Part shown: positions 40,870 through 48,933 of the stretch, piece by piece
Numbering within the stretch: position 1 is the stretch's first letter
How the letters are laid out: each line of letters opens with the position of its first letter
From: JBBIWA01 sp037439425
Lineage (GTDB): Bacteria; Acidobacteriota; Blastocatellia; RBC074
Direction: 5' to 3'
Length of the DNA: 48,933 nucleotides
Assembly: GCA_037439425.1 (NCBI GenBank)
Contig: JBBIWA010000033.1
Span: forward strand, 1 to 48,933
The notes under the pieces: model-generated
Database searches by the model: none
What the model saw: only the letters and a program-made list of their open reading frames with translations
What the model was told of the DNA's origin: nothing
Program-made: the position numbers and the translations under genes

Positions 40870-40904
40870 AGACTTCGGGATCGTGCGATCCTCAATCCTC
40901 GATC
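40857..40904. repeat. 13-bp perfect inverted repeat over the stop of the DUF4351-type relic
   Basis: GATCGAGGATTGA (40857-40869) and TCAATCCTCGATC (40892-40904) with a 22-base loop. The stop codon is at the end of the left arm. No T-run follows. Next to it, 40917-40955 is text of the CTTGTGCCCTCTGTGGTTC type, related to the ACCACGAAGAGCACAAAGC stretch at 33563. Confidence 0.65.
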
Positions 40905-41008
40905 CTCCATTCTCGCTTCGTGCTCCTTGTGCCCTCTGTGGTTCATTTTCAGAGGGGATAGCGCACCAGTTGACGTTTCTCCATCTTGCCCCTAGACTGA
41001 GGCTCATT

Positions 41009-41959
41009 ATGAGCGGGACGAGATTTCGTTGTACCTGTGCGATGTGCAATGCGACGTTCTTCTCGCCAGATCGCAAGGCGCGCTATTGTCCGAAGTGCAG
41101 CAAAAAACGCCCGGCGAAGCCGGCTCCCGGAGAGAGGCGGATGGCGACCGCTGCTCCACTCAACCGGACTGCTTCCCGGCCCGCGCGCCCAGCGCCAGCT
41201 CAAAAGAAGCAAGCGCAGCAGCCACCAAAGGCCAGCGAGCTGACGCCAGAGCTGCGCAAGCGCCTGAAGCAAATCTACTGGGAACAGTATGCCAGCAGCG
41301 GGATTGCCTGGCGTGAGATGGTCACGCAGATTGCAGACCAATTGCGGCTGAGGCCCCGGCTCGTTGCCTCCACCATCCACAAGATGCTCTACTCCACAGA
41401 GGAGATACCGCCCCAGCTGCAGGCCCGCGTGATTGAAATGTATCAAGGCTTCGTCATGTGCGGAGAAAGGCCGCCAGAAGGGCGGCGGCGCGCAATCAGT
41501 CGGGCGCTGAATGTTCCCTACCAGCAGGTGAAGAATCTCGTCTACGAGTGGGGGCAGTCTCAGTACGCGCAGTCACCGACACCACAGCCGTCACGCGAAC
41601 AATTGTTCACTATCGAGAAGCTCTACTGGGCAGAACTCAATCGGCCACGCTACCCTCTGAGCGAACTGCCCGTCAAGCTGGCCGAGCAACTTGGCGATGT
41701 CAATGCCTGGCAGGTGGCGAGATGGCTGGACGCGCTGCACGACGATGACCGCAAATTTGTTAACGTCGCCGACGTGTTGCCGGAGATGGAGCAGCGCATC
41801 CTGGAAGCTTACCGGCAATACCTGGCCGCTCCACAGCCGCCGGAGCACGGTTTGCACCAGACCATCGCCAATCAGATCGGCGGGATCACCAAGCGCCAGG
41901 TGCACAAGGTGCTGCAGCGCTTCCGCAATCAGCAGCGCGCAGCCTATCCCCTGCGGTAA
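41009..41959 (+). CDS. Zinc-ribbon protein with four repeated helix-turn-helix-like units
   Basis: The 316-residue protein has an N-terminal zinc ribbon (Cys8, Cys10, Cys13 and Cys27, Cys30), a basic Ala/Pro-rich linker (31-77) and four similar units at about 79-127, 134-181, 195-243 and 257-306. Each unit has a helix with an aromatic Y (IYWEQY, MYQGFV, LYWAEL, AYRQYL), a middle helix (VTQIADQL, AISRALN, LAEQLG, IANQIG) and a last helix (RPRLVASTIHKML, YQQVKNLVYEW, AWQVARWLDAL, KRQVHKVLQRF). This looks like tandem helix-turn-helix DNA-binding folds; no named family is recognised. The ATG at 41009 begins the zinc ribbon; a longer frame reaches 40709 across the preceding relic. It ends 2 bp before the amidase gene, so they are probably co-transcribed. 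Confidence 0.75.
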   Translation: MSGTRFRCTCAMCNATFFSPDRKARYCPKCSKKRPAKPAPGERRMATAAPLNRTASRPARPAPAQKKQAQQPPKASELTPELRKRLKQIYWEQYASSGIAWREMVTQIADQLRLRPRLVASTIHKMLYSTEEIPPQLQARVIEMYQGFVMCGERPPEGRRRAISRALNVPYQQVKNLVYEWGQSQYAQSPTPQPSREQLFTIEKLYWAELNRPRYPLSELPVKLAEQLGDVNAWQVARWLDALHDDDRKFVNVADVLPEMEQRILEAYRQYLAAPQPPEHGLHQTIANQIGGITKRQVHKVLQRFRNQQRAAYPLR

Positions 41960-41961
41960 TT

Positions 41962-44196
41962 ATGAGCTATGCCAAAGCATTGCTGATCGGCATTATCATC
42001 TCCGTCCTGGCACCGGGATGGCGGCTATTGCTGAAGCCTCCTGTTGTCGCCGGACAACAGCAAGCCCCGGCCACACCTCAAGTCAGACACCGCGAGCTCA
42101 AAATTGACTTCTTAGCGCCGGCGCGGGCTGCGCTGGCGCAAGATGTGCAAGTCAGCCAGCAAGGCATCACCCTGGCAGCAGGCAGAGAGAAAGGGACCTT
42201 TATCTCATCAGCCATTCCAGTGACGCTCGAAGCGCCAGAACCTTTCCTCGCCGTTGCCGCTGTCTGGTCGGCCACGACCGGTGATGAGTCGCTCATCCTG
42301 ATTAGCGCGCGGGCCAGCAGCGATGGTAACAATTGGAGCCAATGGGAACAGTTCATGATTGATGATGATTCCATAACGCCATCCGGCGAGTACACGAGTG
42401 GCCTGATCCTTTTTGAACGAGAGACAAACTATATTCAGTACCGCGTCGAACTGGCTCGCAGCAGCTCGCACACTTCGCCAACTCTCACCAGTCTGCGTTT
42501 CAGCCTGATCAGTCCAGGAAGCACACCAAAGAAGCAACCGGGATCAGAGATCAAAGAAGCCGCTTCTGTCGCTGGCGAAGCGTTCTTTCCCAAACCTGCG
42601 GTGATCACCAGAACCGAGTGGGGATGCCCTGATGGCCAATCCAATCCGCGAGCCACTCCGCAATACACGACCGTCACCCATCTAATCGTCCATCACACTG
42701 CCGGTTCAAATACGGCTTCCGACTGGGCTGCTGTGGTTAGAAGCATCTGGAGTCTGCATGTCTTCACCAATGGGTGGAGCGACATCGGCTACAATTACCT
42801 GATTGATCCCAACGGAATGATCTATGAAGGCCGCGCGGGCGGGGACAATGTCATTGGCGCGCATTTCAGTTGCGCCAATTCTGGCACGCTGGGAGTCGCG
42901 CTGCTCGGCACATTCACTTCCGTGAGTCCGACCAGTGGCGCCATCACCAGCCTTCAGCATCTGCTCGCCTGGAAGAGCTATCAGCGCAGCCTTGATCCAG
43001 CGGGCATCACCTTTCACACGCCGACTCAGCTCAACCTGAGCAATATCTCCGGCCATCGCGACGCCAATCCCTCAACTGCTGCCAACGCTTGCCCTTCGGC
43101 TACAGTCTGCCCCGGCGATATTTTCTACGCTCAGTTGCCTGCGATCAGAGCTGAGGTGAAGAGTCTGGTCAGCCCGGTTGATGATTTTACTCTTTCGGCA
43201 ACCACCCCAACCCAGATAGCGAGCCTCGGCGGCACGGCCAGTTTCACTATTAACACAGCTGCTACCCGCGGCAGTTCACAGACGATCAATCTGAGTGTGC
43301 GCCAATTGCCCTCTGGCGTCACTGCTTCCTTCAGCCCCCCAACTTTGATCACAGGCCAGAGCGCCAGAGCGCAATTCAACATCAGCCCGGTTGCAGCACC
43401 AGGCAATTATCCGCTGACCGTCATAGGCAGCGGTTCGACGCTGCGCGCTACTGAGCTTAATTTGATCATTGCGGGTGCGGTCGCGAATGTTTCAGCAGCA
43501 AGTTATAGCGCGACCGCATTAGCCCCTGAAGCCATCGTGGCGGCGTTTGGTTCTGGTCTGGCGACAACTGCTCAGGCAGCGACTGGCCTTCCGCTTCCGA
43601 CCTCGCTGGCCGGGACCACTGTGAAGATCAAAGACAGCGCAGGTGTTGAGCGAGCGGCGCCGCTCTTTTTCGTTTCACCTAGCCAGATCAACTATCAGAT
43701 GCCGCCGGGCACAGCGACGGGCCAGGTGACGGTAACCGTGAGCAGTGGTGATGACCGCGTGGCGATGGGAAGCGTGCAGGTAGCAGCAATCGCACCAGCC
43801 CTGTTTGCGGCTAACGCCAATGGACAAGGCGTCGCAGCGGCAGTGGTGCTGCGCATCAAGGCTGATGGTTCGTCGCAGTTTGAAGCTGTCGCTCAGTTCG
43901 ATCCAGAGCTGAAGAAATTCGTCGCGCGCCCGATAGAGCTCACTTCAGCCACCGATCAGGTCTTTTTGATCCTCTACGGAACCGGCATTCGCTGGCGCAG
44001 TTCCCTGGCCAGCGTGATGGCCAGGATTGGCGGCGTAGAGGTTGAGGTTCTCTACGCCGGAGCGCAAGGCGATTTCGCCGGCCTGGATCAGGTCAATTTG
44101 CACTTACCATCTGCCCTGAGCGGGCGTGGCGAGGTGGATGTGAGGCTGATGGTTGATGGAAAGGAGGCGAACTCTGTACGCATCAATATCCGGTAA
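41962..44196 (+). CDS. Secreted PGRP-type N-acetylmuramoyl-L-alanine amidase with TIGR03437 C-terminal domain
   Basis: The 744-residue exported protein is predicted to cleave the amide bond between MurNAc and the stem peptide. A signal-anchor-like N-terminus (about 1-25) is followed by a beta-rich region, then the amidase_2/PGRP domain (about 213-395): ITRTEWGCPDG, zinc ligands in LIVHHTAG (His244), GHRDAN (His365) and CPGD (Cys383), and a conserved YNYLIDPNG. A probable Ig-like region (about 405-505) precedes the C-terminal TIGR03437-type domain (NVSAASYSATALAPEAIVAA, LFFVSPSQINYQMPPG). The zinc set is complete, so the enzyme should be active. It follows the HTH-repeat gene by 2 bp and is followed by a strong terminator. 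Confidence 0.93.
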   Translation: MSYAKALLIGIIISVLAPGWRLLLKPPVVAGQQQAPATPQVRHRELKIDFLAPARAALAQDVQVSQQGITLAAGREKGTFISSAIPVTLEAPEPFLAVAAVWSATTGDESLILISARASSDGNNWSQWEQFMIDDDSITPSGEYTSGLILFERETNYIQYRVELARSSSHTSPTLTSLRFSLISPGSTPKKQPGSEIKEAASVAGEAFFPKPAVITRTEWGCPDGQSNPRATPQYTTVTHLIVHHTAGSNTASDWAAVVRSIWSLHVFTNGWSDIGYNYLIDPNGMIYEGRAGGDNVIGAHFSCANSGTLGVALLGTFTSVSPTSGAITSLQHLLAWKSYQRSLDPAGITFHTPTQLNLSNISGHRDANPSTAANACPSATVCPGDIFYAQLPAIRAEVKSLVSPVDDFTLSATTPTQIASLGGTASFTINTAATRGSSQTINLSVRQLPSGVTASFSPPTLITGQSARAQFNISPVAAPGNYPLTVIGSGSTLRATELNLIIAGAVANVSAASYSATALAPEAIVAAFGSGLATTAQAATGLPLPTSLAGTTVKIKDSAGVERAAPLFFVSPSQINYQMPPGTATGQVTVTVSSGDDRVAMGSVQVAAIAPALFAANANGQGVAAAVVLRIKADGSSQFEAVAQFDPELKKFVARPIELTSATDQVFLILYGTGIRWRSSLASVMARIGGVEVEVLYAGAQGDFAGLDQVNLHLPSALSGRGEVDVRLMVDGKEANSVRINIR

Positions 44197-44241
44197 TTCC
44201 GGTCATTACGGTTGAGTGCGCGGCGCGAGAGGAATAAGGAA

Positions 44242-44275
44242 AGTAACCAAACGTCCTGTTTGGTTACTGACTTTT
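44242..44275 (+). terminator. Rho-independent terminator after the amidase gene
   Basis: An 11-bp perfect stem AGTAACCAAAC / GTTTGGTTACT (44242-44268) with loop GTCCT, followed by GACTTTTCTTC. It lies 46 bp after the amidase stop and is the clearest intrinsic terminator in the window. Confidence 0.85.
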
Positions 44276-44557
44276 CTTCATCGCAAACACTCAAGTGAGG
44301 CTCAGTGATCCGGCGGCGGGCCGGTGAACTACGTTTGGAGATTTCGAATTGCGAATGTCGAATTGCGGATTTAAATCCGAAATCCGAAATCCGAAATCCG
44401 ATGCCAAAGGCGCGTGTGTGGTACACAGGGGTGATGGGTACAGCTATAGGTATCGCGCCGTGCTGCTTAATTAACTAGGCCCTGGACAGGCAGCTTCCGC
44501 GGTCCGGGGGTCGGGGAGCGTCCTGCTGGCTCCCCAGCACGGGTAGGTAAACTCACT
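44276..44557. repeat. Intergenic DNA with AATCCGAA micro-repeats
   Basis: 44338-44402 contains alternating GAATTGCGAA and AAATCCGAAATCCGAAATCC text in both orientations, forming a weak inverted repeat around GGATTTAAATCC. The same text occurs at 305-338 and about 16278-16313. The remaining stretch up to the next gene holds no gene; GGGAGC is visible before the ATG at 44558, but too far away to be a standard ribosome site. Confidence 0.6.
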
Positions 44558-45091
44558 ATGGTTGAAGAGACAGAGCAAGATCTTAGCTCAACGCAGCAAG
44601 CCATTCCTGCCAGCGTAGGATTTCGCCCGCTGGATCGGCGAGTGATCGGGTTGTGGCGATTGTCTAACGCCGTGGGCTTTGGCATCTTGCTGCTAGCGCT
44701 GTTGGTGGCCATTGTCGTTTTCGGTCTGATCAGGCCGTATGTTTTGCTCTGGATGATTCCAGGATGGTTTGCGCTGGCATTGTTTTGTGGTTGGTTCAGC
44801 TACTGGTATCCGGAGCGGGCTTATCGCGCCTGGGGCTATCGCATTGACGCGAAGGTGCTGGAGACACAGCGCGGAATCGTCTTTCGGGTGACGCGCTTGT
44901 TACCGCTCACACGCTTGCAACACGTAGACCTGCGTCGCGGGCCGTTTGAGCGTATGTTCGGGCTGGCCTCGCTCGTGTTGCACACGGCGGGAACTCACGC
45001 AGCCAGCCTCACAATCCCAGGGCTTGAGGCTGAGGAAGCTGTGCGGTTGCGCAATCACCTGGTTGAAATCGGAGGCGATGATGCTGTCTAA
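44558..45091 (+). CDS. Bacterial PH domain (bPH2/DUF304) membrane protein, YdbS-like
   Basis: The 177-residue protein has two adjacent membrane helices (about 44-90) followed by one bPH2 domain: YRAWGYRIDAKVLETQRGIV, LTRLQHVDLRRGPFERMFGL, SLVLHTAG. It is the single-domain partner of the larger three-domain protein encoded next, an arrangement known for ydbS-ydbT in Bacillus. The genes overlap by 11 bp. The function of this family is poorly understood; resistance to some antimicrobial peptides has been linked to the Bacillus pair. Confidence 0.85.
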   Translation: MVEETEQDLSSTQQAIPASVGFRPLDRRVIGLWRLSNAVGFGILLLALLVAIVVFGLIRPYVLLWMIPGWFALALFCGWFSYWYPERAYRAWGYRIDAKVLETQRGIVFRVTRLLPLTRLQHVDLRRGPFERMFGLASLVLHTAGTHAASLTIPGLEAEEAVRLRNHLVEIGGDDAV

Positions 45092-46667
45092 GCTGCCGCC
45101 ACAAGCTGGCAACACCGCTGAAGCAGTAGAGAGGAACGGGCAATCACTGCTTCTGCCCGCACTCGACCAAGCTCTGCTGCAAGGCCGGTTGCACCCTTTA
45201 ACTCTGGTCTTCGCTTTCCTGAAGATTATCCGCCGGATGATCATCCCGGCCATTCCGCTGCTCTTTTTAGGCAATAGATGGGTTGGTCTATCCATCCTGG
45301 GAGCGATGCTTTCGCTCAGCGTGATTCACGCTCTGGTGCGCTACTTTTCGTTTAATTATCGCGTGGCAAGCGGCGAGTTGATCATCAAGCAAGGCATCCT
45401 GGAACGCACTGAACGCCACATCCCACTGGAACGCGTGCAGGAGATCAGCACCGAGCAGGATCTGTTGCACCGCCTGCTGGGCGTGGTGGAGGCCAAAATC
45501 GAGACCGCAGGCAGCGAGGGGCCAGAAGCCTCACTCTCGGTTGTTTCACGTGAGGATGTCGAAAGATTACGAGAAGCGATAGCTGCGCAAGCCGCGACGC
45601 CGAAGACGACAGGCCACACAGCGGAGGAGACGGTTTCGTCTCAAGGGGCCCGCGAAGTGGTGCGCCAACTCAGCATTCAAGACCTCGTGCTGGTTGGCCT
45701 CACCTCCAATCATCTGCTTTCCGCGCTCGCACTCTTCGGTATGTTATGGGCGCTGGTAGACGACCTATTCCCCGACACCATCTATCAACAGATCGCGACG
45801 CTGGCGCAGGGAGCAGCGAACCGCTTGCTGGAACAAGACACGCAAAGTGTCGCGATCGTCACGGCGCTTGGCATCGTCGCGATCTTGCTGCTGGGCATTC
45901 TCTTTTCCACTCTCGGTTCCGTGGTGCTGTTTTATGGATTCACTTTCTCTCGCAGGGGCGAAGAGCTGCATCGCGCTTACGGCTTACTGACGCATCGGGC
46001 AAGCAGTCTACCGCGTCGCCGGATTCAGGTGCTCGAAATCGAAGAAAGCTTTCTGCGCCGCTTGTTTCACCTGGCTACGTTGCGCGCCGATACTGTCGGC
46101 ACGCGCAGCAGAGAAGATGGCGAGAAGAACAAAGGCCGGGGTGTGCTGCTTCCGATCATTCCGCGTGATGAAGTGTCATCCATTCTGCCGGTGTTTTTTC
46201 CTGACCTGGACTCAGACCCGGCTGAGTGGCAGCGCGTGTCAAGGCTGGCAATCAGGCGTGGCACCCTGAAAGGCGCATCTGTGTGCACATTGGTAGCAGC
46301 GGGCGCGACATTTTACTATCAAAATCCGATCTGGCTCTGGTTGCTCGCGCTGTTGCCCGCAGTCTATTTGATCAACCTCTTGCGATATCACAATCTCGGT
46401 TACGCGCTTGGTGATCGTTACTTTCGGACGCGGCGCGGCTGGTTGGGCCGCTCTACTCACATCGTGCCCATCCGCAAAGCGCAGGCGATAGAAGTGCGCC
46501 AGACTTTCTTCGACCGGCGGCTGGGGTTGGCGAGCTTAATTGTCGACACGGCAGGACAGGCCTACACTGGCGGCGGCCCGCAAATCAGCAATCTGCCCCT
46601 AGCAGAAGCCTACCAGATAGCGCAAACGCTGGCCCACCGAGCAGCCGCGACGCAGTGGGGACGCTAA
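45081..46667 (+). CDS. Three-domain bPH2/DUF304 membrane protein, YdbT-like
   Basis: The 528-residue protein has three repeats of a two-helix membrane hairpin followed by a bPH2 domain. Domain markers are YRVASGELIIKQGILERTER and PLERVQEISTEQDLLHRLLG (first), FTFSRRGEELHRAYGLLTHR and RIQVLEIEESFLRRLFHL (second), LGDRYFRTRRGWLGRSTHIV and KAQAIEVRQTFFDRRLGL (third). The ATG at 45081 has GGAGG 5 bases upstream; an adjacent ATG at 45078 is too close to it. Frames upstream to 44946 read inside the previous gene. It forms an operon with the preceding single-domain protein. Confidence 0.88.
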   Translation: MLSKLPPQAGNTAEAVERNGQSLLLPALDQALLQGRLHPLTLVFAFLKIIRRMIIPAIPLLFLGNRWVGLSILGAMLSLSVIHALVRYFSFNYRVASGELIIKQGILERTERHIPLERVQEISTEQDLLHRLLGVVEAKIETAGSEGPEASLSVVSREDVERLREAIAAQAATPKTTGHTAEETVSSQGAREVVRQLSIQDLVLVGLTSNHLLSALALFGMLWALVDDLFPDTIYQQIATLAQGAANRLLEQDTQSVAIVTALGIVAILLLGILFSTLGSVVLFYGFTFSRRGEELHRAYGLLTHRASSLPRRRIQVLEIEESFLRRLFHLATLRADTVGTRSREDGEKNKGRGVLLPIIPRDEVSSILPVFFPDLDSDPAEWQRVSRLAIRRGTLKGASVCTLVAAGATFYYQNPIWLWLLALLPAVYLINLLRYHNLGYALGDRYFRTRRGWLGRSTHIVPIRKAQAIEVRQTFFDRRLGLASLIVDTAGQAYTGGGPQISNLPLAEAYQIAQTLAHRAAATQWGR

Positions 46668-47061
46668 AACCGGTAACGGCGAGCGGTGCTTCCTGCGGTG
46701 GGTCTCTTCAGGGAGCCACGCTTGCTCCAGTCACCAGAACTCGTACCTATCTGGCCTCGTCTTGGCCTCCGAAGAGCTTCCCCTTCCACTGCTCAACCTA
46801 TCTCTTGCTCTCGGTTATGCTATTGCACCGACCTCTTTTGGCCTGCCAGGATATTTCTATCTCAATAACAACGGCCCACAGAGGATGGTGGTGGAACCGA
46901 TCTTTGACAATAAGGCGGGCGATCCTACCTCCGCTATCACAGGCGACGGTAACGGTTCAAACAACGCCTGCTACTGCGTCAGTACCGCGAGCAGTAACAA
47001 GCGGACTTCGTATGGGGCTGCGCTTGCTACCGCTAACGGCACTTCTTCCCGCGCCCCATGC
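46668..47061. other. Intergenic region before the DUF4058 duplication
   Basis: A long plus-strand frame (from 46762) is rich in Ser, Asn and Ala (DNKAGDPTSAITGDGNGSNN) but lacks a ribosome site, runs into the next gene in another frame and matches no family; I do not call it a gene. No repeats of the composite family are seen. Confidence 0.4.
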
Positions 47062-47067
47062 TATAAT
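47062..47067 (+). promoter_or_regulatory. Probable -10 element of DUF4058 copy 1
   Basis: TATAAT at 47062-47067, 51 bp upstream of the ATG. The same hexamer occurs at the same place before copy 2, at the very edge of the duplicated 5' leader. No good -35 is visible in either copy. Confidence 0.5.
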
Positions 47068-47117
47068 CACGAGGCGAGTGTCAACTCTATCCTAATTGGC
47101 GAAAGGAAGTCAGTGCG

Positions 47118-47921
47118 ATGCCCAGCCCTTTTCCTGGCCTGGACCCTTACCTGGAAAGCCCGCGCTATTGGCAGGACTTTCACGAGCGGTTTATCACTTA
47201 CGCTGCGGAATCTCTTCAACCGCAGTTGACACCACGCTATCGAGCGCTGATCAGTGAGCGGCTGGTGGTGGAGGCAACAGAGCGCGTGATGATTCCTGAT
47301 GTGACCGTCGTGCGCCGCCCTGCTCCGCGCCCCTCGGTCGCTGAAGAAGGCGCCATTACCACAGCAGTCGCGGTGGAAGTCGAGGCCGATGAGCCGACCC
47401 TGTTTGCTACTTTCCTGGACGACCTGCGCGAAGCCTATATCGAGATCATAGACCGCAGGGGAGAGCGGATCGTCACTGCCATCGAAGTGCTCAGTCCTAT
47501 AAACAAGACGGGCGAAGGGCGAAAGCAGTATCGGCAGAAACAAGAAGAGATGTTGCGGGGCAGCGTCAACCTGGTGGAGATTGATCTGTTGCACGAAGGC
47601 GAGCACACAGTCGTAGTGCCGCGACCGAACCTGCAGCGGCATGAGCCGTTTCACAGTTTGGTCTGCGTCTGGCGGGCAGCCAACCCGCTCTACTGCGAGG
47701 TCTATTTTGTGCGCTTGCCAGAGCGTCTTCCGCGTGTGCGCATTCCTCTGCTGCCTGAAGATCGCGATGTGGTGCTGGATCTTCAGGCGGTTGCGACTCG
47801 TTGCTACGATGCTGCCCGCTATGATCTCGACATAGACTACAGCCAGCTGCCGCCCGTCGCGCTCCCGCCCCCTGATCTGGCGTGGATCGAAAACTACCTG
47901 CGCGAGAAGGGCGTGCGCTAA
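47118..47921 (+). CDS. DUF4058 family protein (copy 1)
   Basis: The 267-residue protein starts with MPSPFPGLDPYLESPRYWQD, the hallmark of the DUF4058 family. Further family segments are FHERFITYAAESLQPQLTPR, VVEATERVMIPDVTVV, IEVLSPINKTGEGRKQYRQK and EIDLLHEGEH. The central E...E-x-LSP-x-NK pattern recalls restriction-endonuclease-like folds, but the function is not established. A GAAAGGAAG ribosome site precedes the ATG. A second almost identical gene follows after 210 bp. A long minus-strand frame covering both genes is a shadow. Confidence 0.88.
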   Translation: MPSPFPGLDPYLESPRYWQDFHERFITYAAESLQPQLTPRYRALISERLVVEATERVMIPDVTVVRRPAPRPSVAEEGAITTAVAVEVEADEPTLFATFLDDLREAYIEIIDRRGERIVTAIEVLSPINKTGEGRKQYRQKQEEMLRGSVNLVEIDLLHEGEHTVVVPRPNLQRHEPFHSLVCVWRAANPLYCEVYFVRLPERLPRVRIPLLPEDRDVVLDLQAVATRCYDAARYDLDIDYSQLPPVALPPPDLAWIENYLREKGVR

Positions 47922-48075
47922 AACCGGGGCTACTACTTTCTCCCTGAGAAACCCTGGGAGCGCACGCGCGTGCTCAGCTTCGTTGAGCGCGCTTTGGCCA
48001 GAGATCAGGCGCGCGAGACGCGCGCGTACCCGGGTCTTCGCTGAAGAAAAGTTTCCTTGAGAGCTGCGCGAAGTA

Positions 48076-48081
48076 TATAAT
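48076..48081 (+). promoter_or_regulatory. Probable -10 element of DUF4058 copy 2
   Basis: TATAAT at 48076-48081, 50 bp upstream of the ATG, in the context AAGTATATAATCGCGAGG. It matches the position of the element before copy 1. Confidence 0.5.
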
Positions 48082-48131
48082 CGCGAGGTGAGTGTCAACT
48101 CTATCCTAATTGGCGAAAGGAAGTCAGTGCG

Positions 48132-48933
48132 ATGCCCAGCCCTTTTCCTGGCCTGGACCCTTACCTGGAAAGCCCGCGCTATTGGCAGGATTTTCACGAG
48201 AGCTTTATCACGTATGCCCGTGAAGCACTACAACCGCAGCTGCCGCCGCGCTATCGAGCGCTGATCAGTGAGCGGCTGGTGGTGGAGACAACAGAGCGCG
48301 TGATGATTCCTGATGTGACCGTCGTGCGCCGCCCTGCTCCGCGCCCCTCGGTCGCTGAAGAAGGCGCCATTACCACAGCAGTCGCGGTGGAAGTTGAGGC
48401 TGATGAGCCGACCCTGTTTGCTACTTTCCTGGACGACCTGCGCGAAGCCTATATCGAGATCATAGACCGCAGGGGAGAGCGGATCGTCACTGCCATCGAA
48501 GTGCTCAGTCCTATAAACAAGACGGGCGAAGGGCGAAAGCAGTATCGGCAGAAACAAGAAGAGATGTTGCGGGGCAGCGTCAACCTGGTGGAGATTGATC
48601 TGTTGCACGAAGGCGAGCACACAGTCGTAGTGCCGCGACCGAACCTGCAGCGGCATGAGCCGTTTCACAGTTTGGTCTGCGTCTGGCGGGCAGCCAACCC
48701 GCTCTACTGCGAGGTCTATTTTGTGCGCTTGCCAGAGCGTCTTCCGCGTGTGCGCATTCCTCTGCTGCCTGAAGATCGCGATGTGGTGCTGGATCTTCAG
48801 GCGGTTGCGACTCGTTGCTACGATGCTGCCCGCTATGATCTCGACATAGACTACAGCCAGCTGCCGCCCGTCGCGCTCCCGCCCCCTGATCTGGCGTGGA
48901 TCGAAAACTACCTGCGCGAGAAGGGCGTGCGCT
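48132..48933 (+). CDS. DUF4058 family protein (copy 2, cut by window end)
   Basis: This is a tandem duplicate of the gene at 47118; all 267 codons are present and only the last two bases of the expected TAA stop are beyond the window. It differs from copy 1 almost only in codons 22-36 (FHESFITYAREALQPQLPPR against FHERFITYAAESLQPQLTPR), with one further Ala-to-Thr change in VVETTERVMI and two silent changes; from about 48420 to the end the two appear identical. The 50-bp leader from the TATAAT onward is also duplicated. This pattern fits a duplication followed by partial gene conversion. Confidence 0.88.
   Translation, partial: MPSPFPGLDPYLESPRYWQDFHESFITYAREALQPQLPPRYRALISERLVVETTERVMIPDVTVVRRPAPRPSVAEEGAITTAVAVEVEADEPTLFATFLDDLREAYIEIIDRRGERIVTAIEVLSPINKTGEGRKQYRQKQEEMLRGSVNLVEIDLLHEGEHTVVVPRPNLQRHEPFHSLVCVWRAANPLYCEVYFVRLPERLPRVRIPLLPEDRDVVLDLQAVATRCYDAARYDLDIDYSQLPPVALPPPDLAWIENYLREKGVR

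Noticed and set aside
46762..47229. 155-codon frame before the DUF4058 gene
   Set aside because: No ribosome site, low-complexity composition, and it overlaps the start of a well-supported gene in a different frame.
47067..48197. Long minus-strand open frame (376 codons) across both DUF4058 copies
   Set aside because: It is antisense to two clear DUF4058 genes, contains an internal repeat simply because the genes are duplicated, and has no family similarity or ribosome site.

Overview
The window looks like chromosomal DNA of an Acidobacteriota member, most likely from the Blastocatellia side of the phylum. This is inferred from gene families, not from a marker gene: an Oar-type TonB-dependent receptor with an N-terminal carboxypeptidase-regulatory fold, a VWFA-related protein of the acidobacterial type, two proteins carrying the acidobacterial TIGR03437-type C-terminal domain, DUF4058 genes and a stand-alone 3'-5' exonuclease/polymerase PolA. 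No rRNA, tRNA, CRISPR array, phage module or intact insertion sequence was seen.

Layout. 1-500 is hairpin-rich intergenic DNA, followed by a small PilZ-like gene. 1.1-5.3 kb (minus strand) holds a secreted D-aminoacylase and a complete two-component system in which the kinase gene overlaps the regulator gene. 5.5-5.8 kb is a relic of a cation-efflux transporter. 5.9-10.4 kb (minus) is the glycine cleavage operon gcvT-gcvH-gcvPA-gcvPB. Divergent from it, 10.6-14.7 kb (plus) carries an ECF sigma factor, a small membrane-anchored putative anti-sigma protein, and three secreted proteins that share a DUF4252-like domain, one of them fused to a von Willebrand A domain. 14.7-16.9 kb is a 2.2 kb gene graveyard with a broken response regulator and remnants of a small paired module.

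16.9-21.6 kb (minus) is a probable operon nadK - rhomboid protease - MFS transporter - polA. 21.9-22.7 kb is a two-gene unit with a nucleotidyltransferase-like protein that has lost one catalytic aspartate. 23.3-28.6 kb is an aa3-type cytochrome oxidase cluster (subunits II, I, two different III subunits, IV, then a small CPMC membrane protein). 28.6-34.4 kb has a degenerate receiver protein, the 1318-residue receptor and a leaderless TIGR03437-like protein. Enolase follows at 34.6 kb, then a small membrane protein, two MacB/FtsX-type permeases without their ATPase, and a DksA/TraR zinc-finger protein. 40-46.7 kb has a truncated Rpn-type protein, an unusual protein made of a zinc ribbon and four repeated helix-turn-helix-like units, a secreted PGRP-type amidase, and a two-gene bacterial-PH-domain operon. 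The window ends in a recent tandem duplication of a DUF4058 gene.

Two things stand out. First, a family of about 90-bp composite hairpin repeats, bounded by CCTGGGTA/TACCCAGG, sits directly upstream of four start codons, and its trailing edge carries a ribosome-binding-site-like sequence. Second, the ECF sigma/DUF4252/VWA locus reads as one coherent envelope-associated system that I cannot match to any described pathway.
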